DNA from: Rikenellaceae bacterium
GTDB taxonomy: Bacteria; Bacteroidota; Bacteroidia; Bacteroidales; Rikenellaceae
Assembly (NCBI GenBank): GCA_015060045.1
Contig: SUZH01000005.1
Coordinates: 1-64,000, forward strand
Length of the DNA stretch: 64,000 bases
Direction of reading: 5' to 3'
The position numbers and the translations under genes are program-made. Within the stretch, counting starts at the first letter, position 1. Each line of letters starts with the position of its first letter. Of this stretch, positions 45,943 to 54,485 are shown one piece after another. The notes beneath the pieces are model-generated. The model was not told the origin of the DNA, did no database searches, and saw nothing but the letters and a program-made list of their open reading frames with translations.

Positions 45943-47559
45943 ATGAAGAGACCCATGCAAAAACCGACGCAGGACTTTATGTGGCGAGGCTGGAAGACGG
46001 CCTTGTGGGTGCTCATCGTACTGGTGGGCGTCAGCCTGATCCCGCCCGTCACGATCGGCGGCATTGACCTTCGTCGCGCCAATATCTTCTCGGATCTCTA
46101 TCAGTTCGAGGATCGAGCCGACGAATCACATGCGGAGGAGCCTCTCTTCGACGAGGCGGAGTTTGAGGTCGATTTTGAGGAGGTGAGCCAGCAAGTAGAG
46201 GCGGTGCAACAGCAGATCGCCCAAGCCGACACGCTTCCCCACGAAGCACCGACCGAGTACCGTTGGACGCTGACCGAGCAGACCGCCTCGCGTGACGAGT
46301 TCACGATCAATCCGGCGCGTTATAGTGCGCGTCTCACCCCTATTGAGGACTTCAGCGAGGCAGGACTCTTTGCCGCTTTCTGCGATTCGCTGATCGAGGC
46401 CGATCGTCCGATTCGCATCGCCGTGCTGGGTGATTCATTCGTCGAGGGCGACATCCTGACCTCCGACCTGCGCGAGCGCCTGCAACACGCCTTTGGCGGA
46501 CGCGGTACGGGCTTTGCCCCGATGGCCTCGCCGTTGACCGGTTTCCGCCGCTCGATCAAAACCCAATCAAAGGGCTGGACCCCCTACAACATCATGCAAC
46601 ACAAGAGCGTTCCGATGCCCTACAACGAGCAGTTCTACGTCTCGGGTTGGGTATGCCGTCCGACCGATGGAGCCTCGACCCGCTGGGAGGAGACCACCTT
46701 CCGCGACCACCTCGACTCCTGCTCCACGGCACGCGTCTTGTTCCGTGCTCCGCGCGAAAGCCGCATTCAGCTCATCGTCAACGACTCGCTGAGCCGCGAA
46801 TATGCGATCGAGGGCAGTGGGCACATCCGCCAGGCCGTGGTCGAGGCCGACCATATTCGCTCGTTGGAGTTCAAGGTGCTGGAGGGCGCTGCCGAGATGG
46901 TGGGCTACGGTGCCATCTTTGGCGAAAAGGGCGTCGTGGTGGATAACTACTCGGTGCGCAGCAACAACGGCCAGGCCATCTTCCGCACCAACCCCACGAT
47001 CAACGCCGAGATCAACGCCCTTTGGAGCTACGACCTCGTCATCCTGCAATATGGCTTGAACATCATGCAGGCCGGTGTACACAAATACACCTCCTACGGC
47101 CAGCAGATCGAGAAGGTGATCACCTATTGCCGTCAATGTTTCCCCTCGGCCGCGATCCTCGTCATGGGTGTCAGCGACCGCGCTATCAAGAACGAGAAGG
47201 GGGTAGAGACGATGGATGCTATTCCCTACATGATCGACTGCCAGCGCACGGCTGCCCGCAACCAGGGTGCCGCCTTCTGGTCCACCTTTGATGCCATGCA
47301 GGCCGAGGGTGGCATCCAGGAGTTTGTGGCCAAGGGGTGGGCCGGCAAGGATTTCACGCACATCAACTACGGCGGTGGTCGTCGTGTTGCCTGGGCCTTG
47401 TTCGATGCCATCAACCACGAGGCGGCGAAGGCTGTTGAGCGTCGCCAGCGTCGCATCGAGGCCGCTCAGCCGGTGATTGACTCGACGATGCACCTCAACC
47501 TGGAGCCGATCCAGCAGGTAGCACCCATTCACGCCATCGATCATCCGGTGCAATTTTAA
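45943..47559 (+). CDS. SGNH/GDSL-fold protein paired with MBOAT acyltransferase
   Basis: A 538-residue membrane-anchored periplasmic protein. One N-terminal helix (about 18-38) is followed by an acidic linker (about 55-100) and an SGNH-hydrolase domain (about 155-490). The nucleophile motif is VLGDSFVEGD with S165. A late DFTHINYGG gives the catalytic Asp-x-x-His pair near 470. It is followed after 15 bp by an MBOAT gene. MBOAT plus SGNH pairs (as in AlgI/AlgX or PatA/PatB) O-acetylate envelope polysaccharides or peptidoglycan. This protein would accept or remove the acyl group in the periplasm. The glycan target is unknown. Confidence 0.75.
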   Translation: MKRPMQKPTQDFMWRGWKTALWVLIVLVGVSLIPPVTIGGIDLRRANIFSDLYQFEDRADESHAEEPLFDEAEFEVDFEEVSQQVEAVQQQIAQADTLPHEAPTEYRWTLTEQTASRDEFTINPARYSARLTPIEDFSEAGLFAAFCDSLIEADRPIRIAVLGDSFVEGDILTSDLRERLQHAFGGRGTGFAPMASPLTGFRRSIKTQSKGWTPYNIMQHKSVPMPYNEQFYVSGWVCRPTDGASTRWEETTFRDHLDSCSTARVLFRAPRESRIQLIVNDSLSREYAIEGSGHIRQAVVEADHIRSLEFKVLEGAAEMVGYGAIFGEKGVVVDNYSVRSNNGQAIFRTNPTINAEINALWSYDLVILQYGLNIMQAGVHKYTSYGQQIEKVITYCRQCFPSAAILVMGVSDRAIKNEKGVETMDAIPYMIDCQRTAARNQGAAFWSTFDAMQAEGGIQEFVAKGWAGKDFTHINYGGGRRVAWALFDAINHEAAKAVERRQRRIEAAQPVIDSTMHLNLEPIQQVAPIHAIDHPVQF

Positions 47560-47574
47560 GCAAGCGAGGGAGGC

Positions 47575-49062
47575 ATGGAGACGCTATTAGAGAAACTGCA
47601 AACACTTTTGAGTTACAACCCGCAGTCGCCGCTGATTTTCAGCAGCGGCCTGTTCCTCTATCTCTTTGTCGGCTTCCTGCTCCTCTATTGGGCCCTGCGC
47701 AAAACCACCTACGCCCGCATTCTCTACGTAGTAGCCTTCTCGCTCTACTTCTACTATAAGTCGAGCGGCTTTTACTTCGTCCTGCTACTCGTAGCGGCTA
47801 CGTACGACTACCTGATCGGCTATTCGCTCTACTTCACGAAAGGGGCTCGGGCACGCAAACTGCTTGTCGCGATGAGTGTTGTGATGAACCTCGGCATGCT
47901 GGGCTACTTCAAGTACACGAACTTCTTCATCGGCCTGACGAATGACCTCTTCGGGGCGGGATTCCTCGATTTTCAGCACATCTTTCTGCCCGTCGGTATC
48001 TCGTTCTTCGTCTTCCAGTCAATGAGTTATACGATCGACATCTATCGCGGCCAACTGCGCCCGCTCAATAGCTGGCTCGATTACCTCTTCTACCTCTCGT
48101 TCTTCCCGCAGCTTGTCGCCGGCCCGATTGTACGCGCCAGCCACTTCATACCGCAAATCCGTCGCCGACCGCTCGTTACGCGCAAGATGCTCGGTTCGGC
48201 CCTCTTCTTGATCCTGACAGGTCTTTTTAAGAAGGCCGTAATCTCGGACTACATCGCGCTGAACTTCGTGGATCGCATCTTCGACGAGCCGCTGCTCTAC
48301 TCGGGCTTTGAGTGTCTGATGGGTCTATATGGCTATGCACTGCAGATCTACTGCGACTTCTCGGGCTACTCCGACATGGCGATCGGTCTGGCGCTGATGA
48401 TGGGCTTCCACTTCCCGAAGAACTTCGATGCCCCCTACCGCTCGGCCACGATCACCGAGTTCTGGCGCCGTTGGCACATTTCGCTCTCGTCGTGGCTCCG
48501 CGATTACCTCTATATCTCGCTCGGCGGCAACCGCAAGGGGAAGGGGCGCACCTACCTCAACCTCCTGCTCACGATGCTCCTGGGCGGTCTGTGGCATGGC
48601 GCAGCGCTTCGATTCGTGGTGTGGGGTGCTCTGCACGGTGTAGCCCTCGCGCTGCATAAAATGTGGCTGGCCGTAGTACCCGGCGCAAAGATCTTTGGCA
48701 AGGATATGAACCCCGTGATGCGTTTGCTGGGCATTGTATTTACCTTCCACCTTGTCTGTCTCGGCTGGCTTGTCTTCCGCGCCGACTCGATGCAGAGCGC
48801 GGGGTTGATGTTGCACCAGATCTTCTCGGCCTTCAACAGCGAGCTGATCCCGCAGGTGGTGGCCGGTTATAGCGGAGCCTTCCTGCTGATTGCCATCGGC
48901 TACCTGCTGCATGCAGTCCCCGATCGAGGCGATCATTGGCTGCGCGGCGTGATCACCCGCGCTCCGATGGGGTTGCAGGTGGGCATGCTGGTCTGCATGA
49001 TTTGGCTTGTCATGCAGATCAAATCATCGGATATCCAACCCTTTATCTATTTCCAATTCTAA
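47575..49062 (+). CDS. MBOAT-family O-acyltransferase (AlgI/DltB-like)
   Basis: Polytopic membrane acyltransferase of 495 residues with about 11-12 helices. Signatures are FWRRWHISLSSWLRDYLYI (about 300-318) and GLWHGAALRFVVWG (about 340-353), whose histidine is the usual catalytic residue. It would move acetyl groups from a cytoplasmic donor across the inner membrane to the SGNH partner encoded 15 bp upstream. The substrate could be peptidoglycan, exopolysaccharide or another glycan. The start ATG 47575 follows a purine-rich GAGGGAGGC. Confidence 0.88.
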   Translation: METLLEKLQTLLSYNPQSPLIFSSGLFLYLFVGFLLLYWALRKTTYARILYVVAFSLYFYYKSSGFYFVLLLVAATYDYLIGYSLYFTKGARARKLLVAMSVVMNLGMLGYFKYTNFFIGLTNDLFGAGFLDFQHIFLPVGISFFVFQSMSYTIDIYRGQLRPLNSWLDYLFYLSFFPQLVAGPIVRASHFIPQIRRRPLVTRKMLGSALFLILTGLFKKAVISDYIALNFVDRIFDEPLLYSGFECLMGLYGYALQIYCDFSGYSDMAIGLALMMGFHFPKNFDAPYRSATITEFWRRWHISLSSWLRDYLYISLGGNRKGKGRTYLNLLLTMLLGGLWHGAALRFVVWGALHGVALALHKMWLAVVPGAKIFGKDMNPVMRLLGIVFTFHLVCLGWLVFRADSMQSAGLMLHQIFSAFNSELIPQVVAGYSGAFLLIAIGYLLHAVPDRGDHWLRGVITRAPMGLQVGMLVCMIWLVMQIKSSDIQPFIYFQF

Positions 49063-49137
49063 TGTTCTTTTCCTTTGACATCATTGAGTTTTATGAACAT
49101 TAGCATAAGCATATAGACAATAGACAATCCCTCTAAA

Positions 49138-49154
49138 TCTCCCTTAAAGGGAGA
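49138..49154. repeat. Short perfect palindrome
   Basis: TCTCCCTT-A-AAGGGAGA in the gap after the MBOAT gene, with no T-run immediately after. It resembles other small intergenic palindromes here (near 33504-33523). Confidence 0.45.
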
Positions 49155-49197
49155 CTTTGAAGTTACCACCTCCCCATCCAATTAATTTTGAATTTTC

Positions 49198-49836
49198 ATG
49201 TACACTTTTGACCACGACCTCTTTTTAGCACTGAACTTCGACGGAGGTGACCTCCTGGACAAGGCGATGCTCACCATCTCGGGAACACCGATGTGGATTC
49301 CGCTCTACCTGCTGATCTTGTGGCTCGTGCTGCGAAGCTATGGTTGGATGAGGCTGGGTATCTTTATCCTCCTTCTGATTGCCGCCATGGGGTTGGCCGA
49401 TATCGTGGCAGGCATCTTTAAGCACAGCGGTCTGTTGGGCGATCTGCTGCCGCAATTCGAGCCGCGCCTGCGCCCGATGTTTGAGCCGATGCTGGAGGAG
49501 CTGACGATCTCGCCCGATTCACTGCGCGTACTGCGCAAGGGTGCGTTGTTGGCCGACCCGAGTGTCCACGCTCCGATCGAGGCCGTCAGCGGTCGCTACG
49601 GCACGGTCTCGGCACACGCCTCGACCGTCTGGGCGCTGTGCATCCTCTCTTCGACGGTGATCCATCGTCGCTGGTTCACGATCCTGATGGTGGCATGTAC
49701 GCTCTTGATCTGCTACTCACGCATCTACCTCGCAAAGCACTACCCGATGGATATTTTTTGGGGATCGTTGCTCGGTATCGGGCTGGGATTGATTGGATTT
49801 GTGCTATTTTTTCGCTACTTTTGCCGCACGAAATAA
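49198..49836 (+). CDS. PAP2-family membrane phosphatase
   Basis: Membrane phosphatase of 212 residues with about five helices. The three PAP2 signatures are present or nearly so: a weak first motif near 70-75, GTVSAHAS (about 140-147, S-x-H), and SRIYLAKHYPMDIFWG (about 175-190, giving SR, H and D). An insertion of about 55 mainly polar residues (85-135) lies between motifs. It may act on undecaprenyl pyrophosphate or phosphatidylglycerol phosphate; the family does not tell which. It is followed 25 bp later by lysS. Confidence 0.82.
   Translation: MYTFDHDLFLALNFDGGDLLDKAMLTISGTPMWIPLYLLILWLVLRSYGWMRLGIFILLLIAAMGLADIVAGIFKHSGLLGDLLPQFEPRLRPMFEPMLEELTISPDSLRVLRKGALLADPSVHAPIEAVSGRYGTVSAHASTVWALCILSSTVIHRRWFTILMVACTLLICYSRIYLAKHYPMDIFWGSLLGIGLGLIGFVLFFRYFCRTK
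49816..49823 (+). promoter_or_regulatory. lysS promoter -7 element inside the PAP2 gene
   Basis: TACTTTTG matches TAnnTTTG, 39 bp before the lysS ATG and inside the last codons of the PAP2 gene. The -33 area is only a partial match. Confidence 0.55.
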
Positions 49837-49861
49837 GACAACAATAAAAACACGATAAATT

Positions 49862-51595
49862 ATGGCTTTCGAACAATTAAGCGAACAAGAAGTTTTGCGT
49901 CGCAACTCGCTCAAGGCGCTGCGTGATCTGGGCATCGAGCCCTACCCCGCCGAGCGTTTCGACGTAACGGCCACGGCCGCCGAGATTGCCGAAAATTTTG
50001 ACCAGGAGCCCGCCCGCTTCGAGAAGGTGCAGATTGCCGGCCGCATGCTCTCGCGCCGCATCATGGGTAGCGCCTCGTTCTTCGAGCTGCAGGACCACAC
50101 GGGCCGCATTCAGGTCTACATCCGTCGTGACGACATCTGCCCCGAGGGCGATCCGACGCTCTACAACACGGTATTCAAGAAGCTCCTGGACATCGGTGAT
50201 TTCATCGGTGTAGAGGGCTTTGCCTTCCGTACCAACACGGGCGAGTTGTCGGTACACTGCCAGAAGTTCACCGTCCTCTCGAAGTCGATCCGCCCGCTGC
50301 CGATCGTGAAGGAGAAGGATGGCCAGCAGTTCGATGCCCTGACCGACCCCGAGGTGCGCTACCGCCAGCGTTATGTGGACCTGGTGGTGAATCCGAAGGT
50401 GCGCGAGGTATTCGTCAAGCGTGCCAAGATCATCTCGACCATGCGCGACTACTTCAACGAGCAGGGTTGCTTAGAGGTCGAGACTCCCATTCTGCAGCCC
50501 ATTCCGGGTGGTGCTTCGGCTCGCCCCTTCATCACGCACCACAATGCTCTCGATATCGACTTCTACATGCGAATCGCGACGGAGTTGTACCTCAAGCGCC
50601 TCATCGTGGGTGGTTTCAACGGCGTCTACGAGTTCGGTAAGAACTTCCGCAATGAGGGTATGGACCGCACGCACAACCCCGAGTTTACCTGCATGGAGAT
50701 CTACATCGCCTACAAGGACTACAAGTGGATGATGGAGTTCACGGAGCAGATGCTGGAGCGTGTTTGCCGTGCCGTGAATAACGACCAGACGGAGGTCGAG
50801 ATCGACGGCAAGATGATCTCGTTCAAGGCCCCCTTCCGCCGCCTGACGATGACCGATGCCATCCGCGAGAAGACGGGGTACGACATCACGGGCCAGACGG
50901 AGGAGCAGCTGCGCGAGGCTTGCGCACGCCTTAATGTCGAGATCGACGACACGATGGGTAAGGGTAAGCTGATCGATGCCATCTTCGGTCAGTACTGCGA
51001 GGGTGATCTCGTTCAGCCCACCTTCATCTGCGACTACCCGATCGAGATGTCGCCCCTCTGCAAGCGCCACCGCGAGAACAAAGACCTCACGGAGCGTTTC
51101 GAGTTGTTCGTAGCCGGCAAGGAGCTGTGCAACGCCTACTCGGAGCTCAACGACCCGATCGACCAGCTGGAGCGCTTCCAGGAGCAGATGCGCCTTTCGG
51201 AGCGTGGTGACGACGAGGCAATGTTTATCGACATGGACTTCGTGCGTGCCCTGGAGTACGGTATGCCCAACTGCTCGGGTATGGGTATGGGTATCGACCG
51301 TCTGACGATGTTCATGACGGGCCAGAGCGCCATCCAGGATGTCTTGTTCTTCCCCACGATGCGCCCCGAGAAGAAGCCGACGATAGATGAACCCGAAAAG
51401 TACACGGCCATCGGCGTTCCCGAGGAGTGGGTCGAGGTAATCCAGAAGATGGGTTACGTGACCGTCGAGTCGCTCAAGAAGCTCGCCCCGGGTAAGTTCT
51501 ACAACGACCTTTGCGGCTTCAACAAGAAGAACAAGCTGGGTCTGAAGGCTCCCTCGATGGAGGAGGTCAAGGCTTGGTGCGCCACCGAGGAGTAA
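49862..51595 (+). CDS. lysS: Lysyl-tRNA synthetase, class II
   Basis: Charges tRNA-Lys with lysine. The 577 residues comprise an N-terminal OB-fold anticodon-binding domain (about 60-165) and the class II catalytic core (about 175-500). Motif 2 reads FRNEGMDRTHNPEFT (about 263-277) and motif 3 GMGMGIDRL (about 476-484). A C-terminal extension of about 75 residues beyond motif 3 (VPEEWVEVIQKMG and following) is typical of Bacteroidota LysS and has a helix-hairpin-like look. It has its own promoter within the upstream gene. Confidence 0.96.
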   Translation: MAFEQLSEQEVLRRNSLKALRDLGIEPYPAERFDVTATAAEIAENFDQEPARFEKVQIAGRMLSRRIMGSASFFELQDHTGRIQVYIRRDDICPEGDPTLYNTVFKKLLDIGDFIGVEGFAFRTNTGELSVHCQKFTVLSKSIRPLPIVKEKDGQQFDALTDPEVRYRQRYVDLVVNPKVREVFVKRAKIISTMRDYFNEQGCLEVETPILQPIPGGASARPFITHHNALDIDFYMRIATELYLKRLIVGGFNGVYEFGKNFRNEGMDRTHNPEFTCMEIYIAYKDYKWMMEFTEQMLERVCRAVNNDQTEVEIDGKMISFKAPFRRLTMTDAIREKTGYDITGQTEEQLREACARLNVEIDDTMGKGKLIDAIFGQYCEGDLVQPTFICDYPIEMSPLCKRHRENKDLTERFELFVAGKELCNAYSELNDPIDQLERFQEQMRLSERGDDEAMFIDMDFVRALEYGMPNCSGMGMGIDRLTMFMTGQSAIQDVLFFPTMRPEKKPTIDEPEKYTAIGVPEEWVEVIQKMGYVTVESLKKLAPGKFYNDLCGFNKKNKLGLKAPSMEEVKAWCATEE

Positions 51596-51603
51596 GATTC
51601 GGG

Positions 51604-51635
51604 AATTCAAAATTTAGAATTCAAAATTTAGAATT
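51604..51635. repeat. 14-bp tandem repeat, about 2.3 copies
   Basis: AATTCAAAATTTAG at 51604-51617 and 51618-51631, then AATT. Its reverse complement, CTAAATTTTGAATT, is the unit seen at 33597-33610 in the btu promoter. Confidence 0.7.
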
Positions 51636-51835
51636 GAATCAACGGCCGTAAAAATGCAGTGAGCCATAGCGACCAAGCCCCTGCCTAAGGCGGGGCGGTT
51701 TAGAACCCGCTTTTATATTGAGTTTGCAATCAATAAAAAGGGGTGGGTAAAATCTGCAAGATGCCGCCAGAGGCGGCAGAAACAAGACACGATAAAGAGA
51801 ACTGAGTATTTAACACATAAACATTAGTTAGCAAA
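51636..51835. other. lysS-tpiA spacer with hairpins
   Basis: No gene seen. It holds a hairpin CCCTGCC-TA-AGGCGGGG (about 51677-51694, imperfect) and a perfect TGCCGCC-AGA-GGCGGCA (about 51762-51778) like the right-hand hairpin of the 127-bp repeat at 33418-33438. A clear tpiA promoter was not found. Confidence 0.45.
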
Positions 51836-52594
51836 ATGAGAAAGAAGATTGTAGCAGGAAACTGGAAGATGAATACCCTCCCCGCAGAGGGCGTTGAGTT
51901 GGCTCAGGGCGTAGTAGCCAAGAGCTCGGAGGTTTGCGATTGCGTAAACTTCATCGTATGCCCCCCGTTCACGCACCTCGCACAGGTAGCCGAGGCACTG
52001 AAGGGTTCGAAGGTAGAGCTGGGTGCGCAGAACTGCGCTGCCGAGGCAAAGGGTGCCTACACGGGTGAGGTAGCCGCTTCGATGATCGCCGCCCTGGGTT
52101 GCAAGTATGTGATCCTCGGCCACTCGGAGCGCCGTCAGTACTACGGTGAGACCTCGGAGACGCTGAACAAGAAGATGGAGCAGGCTTACGCTAACGGTCT
52201 GACGCCGATCTACTGCGTAGGTGAGAACCTCGACGAGCGCGAGGCCGGCAACCACTTCGCTGTCTGCAAGACACAGATCGAGGAGGTTGTTTTCAACCTG
52301 ACGGAGGAGCAGTTCAAGAACCTCGTAATCGCCTATGAGCCGGTTTGGGCTATTGGTACGGGTAAGACCGCCACGGCCGAGCAGGCACAGGAGATTCACG
52401 CCTACATCCGCGAGGTGCTGGCCTCGAAGTTCGGTGAGTTGGCTGCTGAGTGCCCGATCCTCTACGGTGGTTCGTGCAAGCCTTCGAACGCCGCCGAGAT
52501 CTTCGCCAAGGAGGATGTTGACGGTGGTCTGATCGGTGGCGCTGCCCTCAAGGCTGAGGACTTCATCGCGATCGGCAAGGGCTTCATGGCCTAA
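51836..52594 (+). CDS. tpiA: Triosephosphate isomerase
   Basis: Glycolytic enzyme interconverting dihydroxyacetone phosphate and glyceraldehyde 3-phosphate in the cytoplasm. The 252 residues have all catalytic signatures: N-K-like start AGNWKMN (Lys12 region), catalytic His in LGHSERR (about 98-104), catalytic Glu in [13 protein letters not shown] (about 168-180) and the phosphate-binding YGGS (about 213-216). Normal length. It stands alone with a terminator 20 bp after the stop. Confidence 0.97.
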   Translation: MRKKIVAGNWKMNTLPAEGVELAQGVVAKSSEVCDCVNFIVCPPFTHLAQVAEALKGSKVELGAQNCAAEAKGAYTGEVAASMIAALGCKYVILGHSERRQYYGETSETLNKKMEQAYANGLTPIYCVGENLDEREAGNHFAVCKTQIEEVVFNLTEEQFKNLVIAYEPVWAIGTGKTATAEQAQEIHAYIREVLASKFGELAAECPILYGGSCKPSNAAEIFAKEDVDGGLIGGAALKAEDFIAIGKGFMA

Positions 52595-52614
52595 TCCGCT
52601 ATCAAGCGACAACA

Positions 52615-52650
52615 AAAACGGCTGGCCCATTGGGTCAGCCGTTTTCTTTA
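52615..52650. terminator. Terminator between tpiA and the hydrolase gene
   Basis: AAAACGGCTGGCCCA pairs with TGGGTCAGCCGTTTT (52615-52645, one mismatch), then CTTTA. It serves both converging genes. Confidence 0.85.
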
Positions 52651-52663
52651 GGGTGTATCGTGA

Positions 52664-54031
52664 TTACTTCAACCCATTCAACCACTCAATCAAGGCGGTC
52701 ATCACCTCCTCCGAGAGGGTCGTTTCGATTTGTCCATACTCGGTCGTAAGCCCCGTGGTGCAGAGCTGGAAGAGGTGGTTCATCCCCTCGAAGCGGCACG
52801 TGGTGATGTGTGAGCTGTTCAGTGCCTCCAGTCGTCCGAGATTCTGATCGGCATCGACCTGCAAATCCTTCGTGCCATTGGCGGCCCAAATCGGACGATT
52901 GGTCACCTTCTCCACCTCAGCCAAGGGATCGAGCCGCACAAAGCGGTAGAGCCAGGGATTTTGCGCCCCCGCGGCCACGGCCTTCAGGTTCTCGATGAGC
53001 GGCGCAGGGAGTTGTTCCCCACTGACACACTGCGCCACCAGACGATCGACCTCCGCGGTCAGTTCCTCGGGCGACTGCTCCTGCCACTTCGCGTAGAGGC
53101 GCTCCAAGGCGCGTGCATATCCGGCAGCCATCGGCTCGGGCAAGCCCTGCGCCTGCATCAGTTGATAGTTTTGCGTCGCAAGGAGTTCGGCTCCCGTCGT
53201 CATCATGCCGGCCAGCGAGACGACAAAGGCTACGCGCGGCTCCTCGGCAGCCGCCATCACGGCGATCGTACCTCCCTCGCTATGGCCTCCGATGCCGACC
53301 TTCGAAGGGTCGATAGCCGCATGTTGCGACAAGTAATCGAACGCCCCCAGGGCATCCAGCATCAAGTGGTCGGTCGTGGAGTATTGCAGGCGCTGCTGCT
53401 CCTCCACAGAGACGCCAAAGCCTCGGTCGTCGTAGCGCAGGACAGCATACCCTGCTCGTGTCAGGCGGTCGGCCAAAATGAGGAAGGGCTTATGGTCCAT
53501 CAACTCCTCATCGCGATTCTGCGTACCGCTACCCGTCACCAGTACGATCGCGGGATAACGGCCTTCACCCTGTGGCAGCGTGAGCGTACCGTGCAGCTCC
53601 AGCCCCTTGTCGCGGCTCGCGAACGACACCTCCTCCTCACGGTAGGGATAGGGCTTTTGTGGCTCTTGCGGGCGCTTGGGTCGCTCCGGCTCGCCGCGCG
53701 TAAGCATCAGCGAGAAGCTCTGGCCCTGCTGCGTGAAGGTGCCGATCAGGTTATCCTTGCCCATAAAACCACCCGTATAGGTTGCTCGAAGCGCCTCGAT
53801 CGAGAGCGTGAGCCCCAACGGAGTGACCTCCACGGCATCGACGGGGATTCCTTTCACGCCCTGATCGGGGCTATCCATCGTGGCACGCCACCCCTCGCCC
53901 TGCTGCGTGAGGTGGAAAACCAGGCGGAGCTTCTGACCACCCACATCGAGCTTTCCGCTCCACGTCCCCTCCTGTGCCAGGAGCGAAAGCGGAAAAAGGA
54001 GGTACAATAGAAAAAGTGCAAGGCGTTTCAT
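52664..54031 (-). CDS. Secreted alpha/beta-hydrolase with N-terminal beta domain
   Basis: Exported hydrolase of 455 residues. Signal peptide about 1-19. A small beta-domain (about 22-115) precedes a serine alpha/beta-hydrolase domain (about 130-455). The nucleophile elbow is GGHSEGG with Ser near 249. The oxyanion region is VTGSGTQNRDE (about 166-176) and the final His lies in GMNHLFQ (about 420). This is the layout of the common Bacteroidota family annotated as alpha/beta-hydrolase or serine aminopeptidase S33, similar to EstD. The substrate is unknown. It has its own promoter (minus-strand TATATTTG, 54046-54053). Confidence 0.82.
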   Translation of the reverse strand: MKRLALFLLYLLFPLSLLAQEGTWSGKLDVGGQKLRLVFHLTQQGEGWRATMDSPDQGVKGIPVDAVEVTPLGLTLSIEALRATYTGGFMGKDNLIGTFTQQGQSFSLMLTRGEPERPKRPQEPQKPYPYREEEVSFASRDKGLELHGTLTLPQGEGRYPAIVLVTGSGTQNRDEELMDHKPFLILADRLTRAGYAVLRYDDRGFGVSVEEQQRLQYSTTDHLMLDALGAFDYLSQHAAIDPSKVGIGGHSEGGTIAVMAAAEEPRVAFVVSLAGMMTTGAELLATQNYQLMQAQGLPEPMAAGYARALERLYAKWQEQSPEELTAEVDRLVAQCVSGEQLPAPLIENLKAVAAGAQNPWLYRFVRLDPLAEVEKVTNRPIWAANGTKDLQVDADQNLGRLEALNSSHITTCRFEGMNHLFQLCTTGLTTEYGQIETTLSEEVMTALIEWLNGLK

Positions 54032-54045
54032 AAGCGTAATTTTTA

Positions 54046-54053
54046 CAAATATA
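54046..54053 (-). promoter_or_regulatory. Promoter -7 element of the hydrolase gene
   Basis: Minus-strand TATATTTG, 15 bp before the ATG, matches TAnnTTTG and implies a very short leader. Confidence 0.6.
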
Positions 54054-54067
54054 CAAAAAAGCTATGA

Positions 54068-54101
54068 ATAAAAAAACGAGACCCTTTCGGATCTCGTTTT
54101 T
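54068..54101. terminator. Tandem terminator 1
   Basis: Hairpin CGAGACC-CTTTC-GGATCTCG (54077-54096) with A-run left and T-run right, usable in both directions. Nearly identical to terminator 3. Confidence 0.85.
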
Positions 54102-54166
54102 ATGAAATGCAATAAGCGTTTGGATGGTTGAGCTATTTTTAGGCTCCCGAAGTGACAAAATGCGGA
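54077..54166. repeat. Direct repeat R1, first copy
   Basis: About 90 bp nearly identical to 54323-54414: terminator, then the 5' half of the dispersed palindrome up to TGCGGA. Only a few substitutions and a 2-bp indel separate the copies. The 3' half of the palindrome is missing here. Confidence 0.85.
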
Positions 54167-54210
54167 GGGGTGCTACAAGCACCCTTCTATATCCCTTCGA
54201 CAGAACAAAA
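54167..54210. repeat. Direct repeat R2, first copy
   Basis: 44 bp starting GGGGTGCT and ending CAGAACAAAA; its twin is 54277-54320 with three differences. It holds a hairpin GGGTGCT-ACA-AGCACCC. Confidence 0.85.
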
Positions 54211-54241
54211 AAAAACGGGACCTTTTTGGGTCCCGTTTTTA
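54207..54241. terminator. Tandem terminator 2
   Basis: Hairpin CGGGACC-TTTTTG-GGTCCCG (54216-54235) flanked by A-run and T-run. The stem differs from terminators 1 and 3 by paired changes. Confidence 0.87.
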
Positions 54242-54276
54242 TAGGAATTTCGTATGAGGTGGGGATTTCAAGGCTT

Positions 54277-54320
54277 GGGGTGCTAAGAGCACCCTTCTAT
54301 GTCCCTTCGACAGAACAAAA
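54277..54320. repeat. Direct repeat R2, second copy
   Basis: 44 bp matching 54167-54210. It follows GATTTCAAGGCTTG, which resembles the left end of dispersed palindrome copy 1. Confidence 0.85.
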
Positions 54321-54347
54321 AACGAGACCCTTTCGGATCTCGTTTTT
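54315..54347. terminator. Tandem terminator 3 (first reached after rplQ)
   Basis: Hairpin CGAGACC-CTTTC-GGATCTCG (54323-54342) with flanking A- and T-runs. It is the first of the three met by minus-strand transcription leaving the ribosomal cluster. Confidence 0.85.
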
Positions 54348-54373
54348 ATGAAATGCAATATAAGCGTTTGGAT

Positions 54374-54470
54374 GGTTGAGCTATTTTTAGGCCCCCGATG
54401 TAACAAAATGCGGAGCATACTGACGTATGTGAGCAATTTTGTCGCGAGGGAAACGCCAAAATAGCCAACC
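54374..54470. repeat. Dispersed palindromic element, copy 3
   Basis: Outermost stem GGTTGAGCTATTTTTAGGC (54374-54392) with GCCAAAATAGCCAACC (54455-54470). Second stem ACAAAAT (54403-54409) with ATTTTGT (54436-54442). Inner CATAC/GTATG around the AGCATACT core. It lies just after rplQ. Confidence 0.78.
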
Positions 54471-54485
54471 AGGCAAAGGCGAAAA

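Noticed and set aside
54068..54350. CRISPR-like array
   Set aside because: The repeated units are terminators and direct repeats of uneven length with no regular spacers or cas genes.
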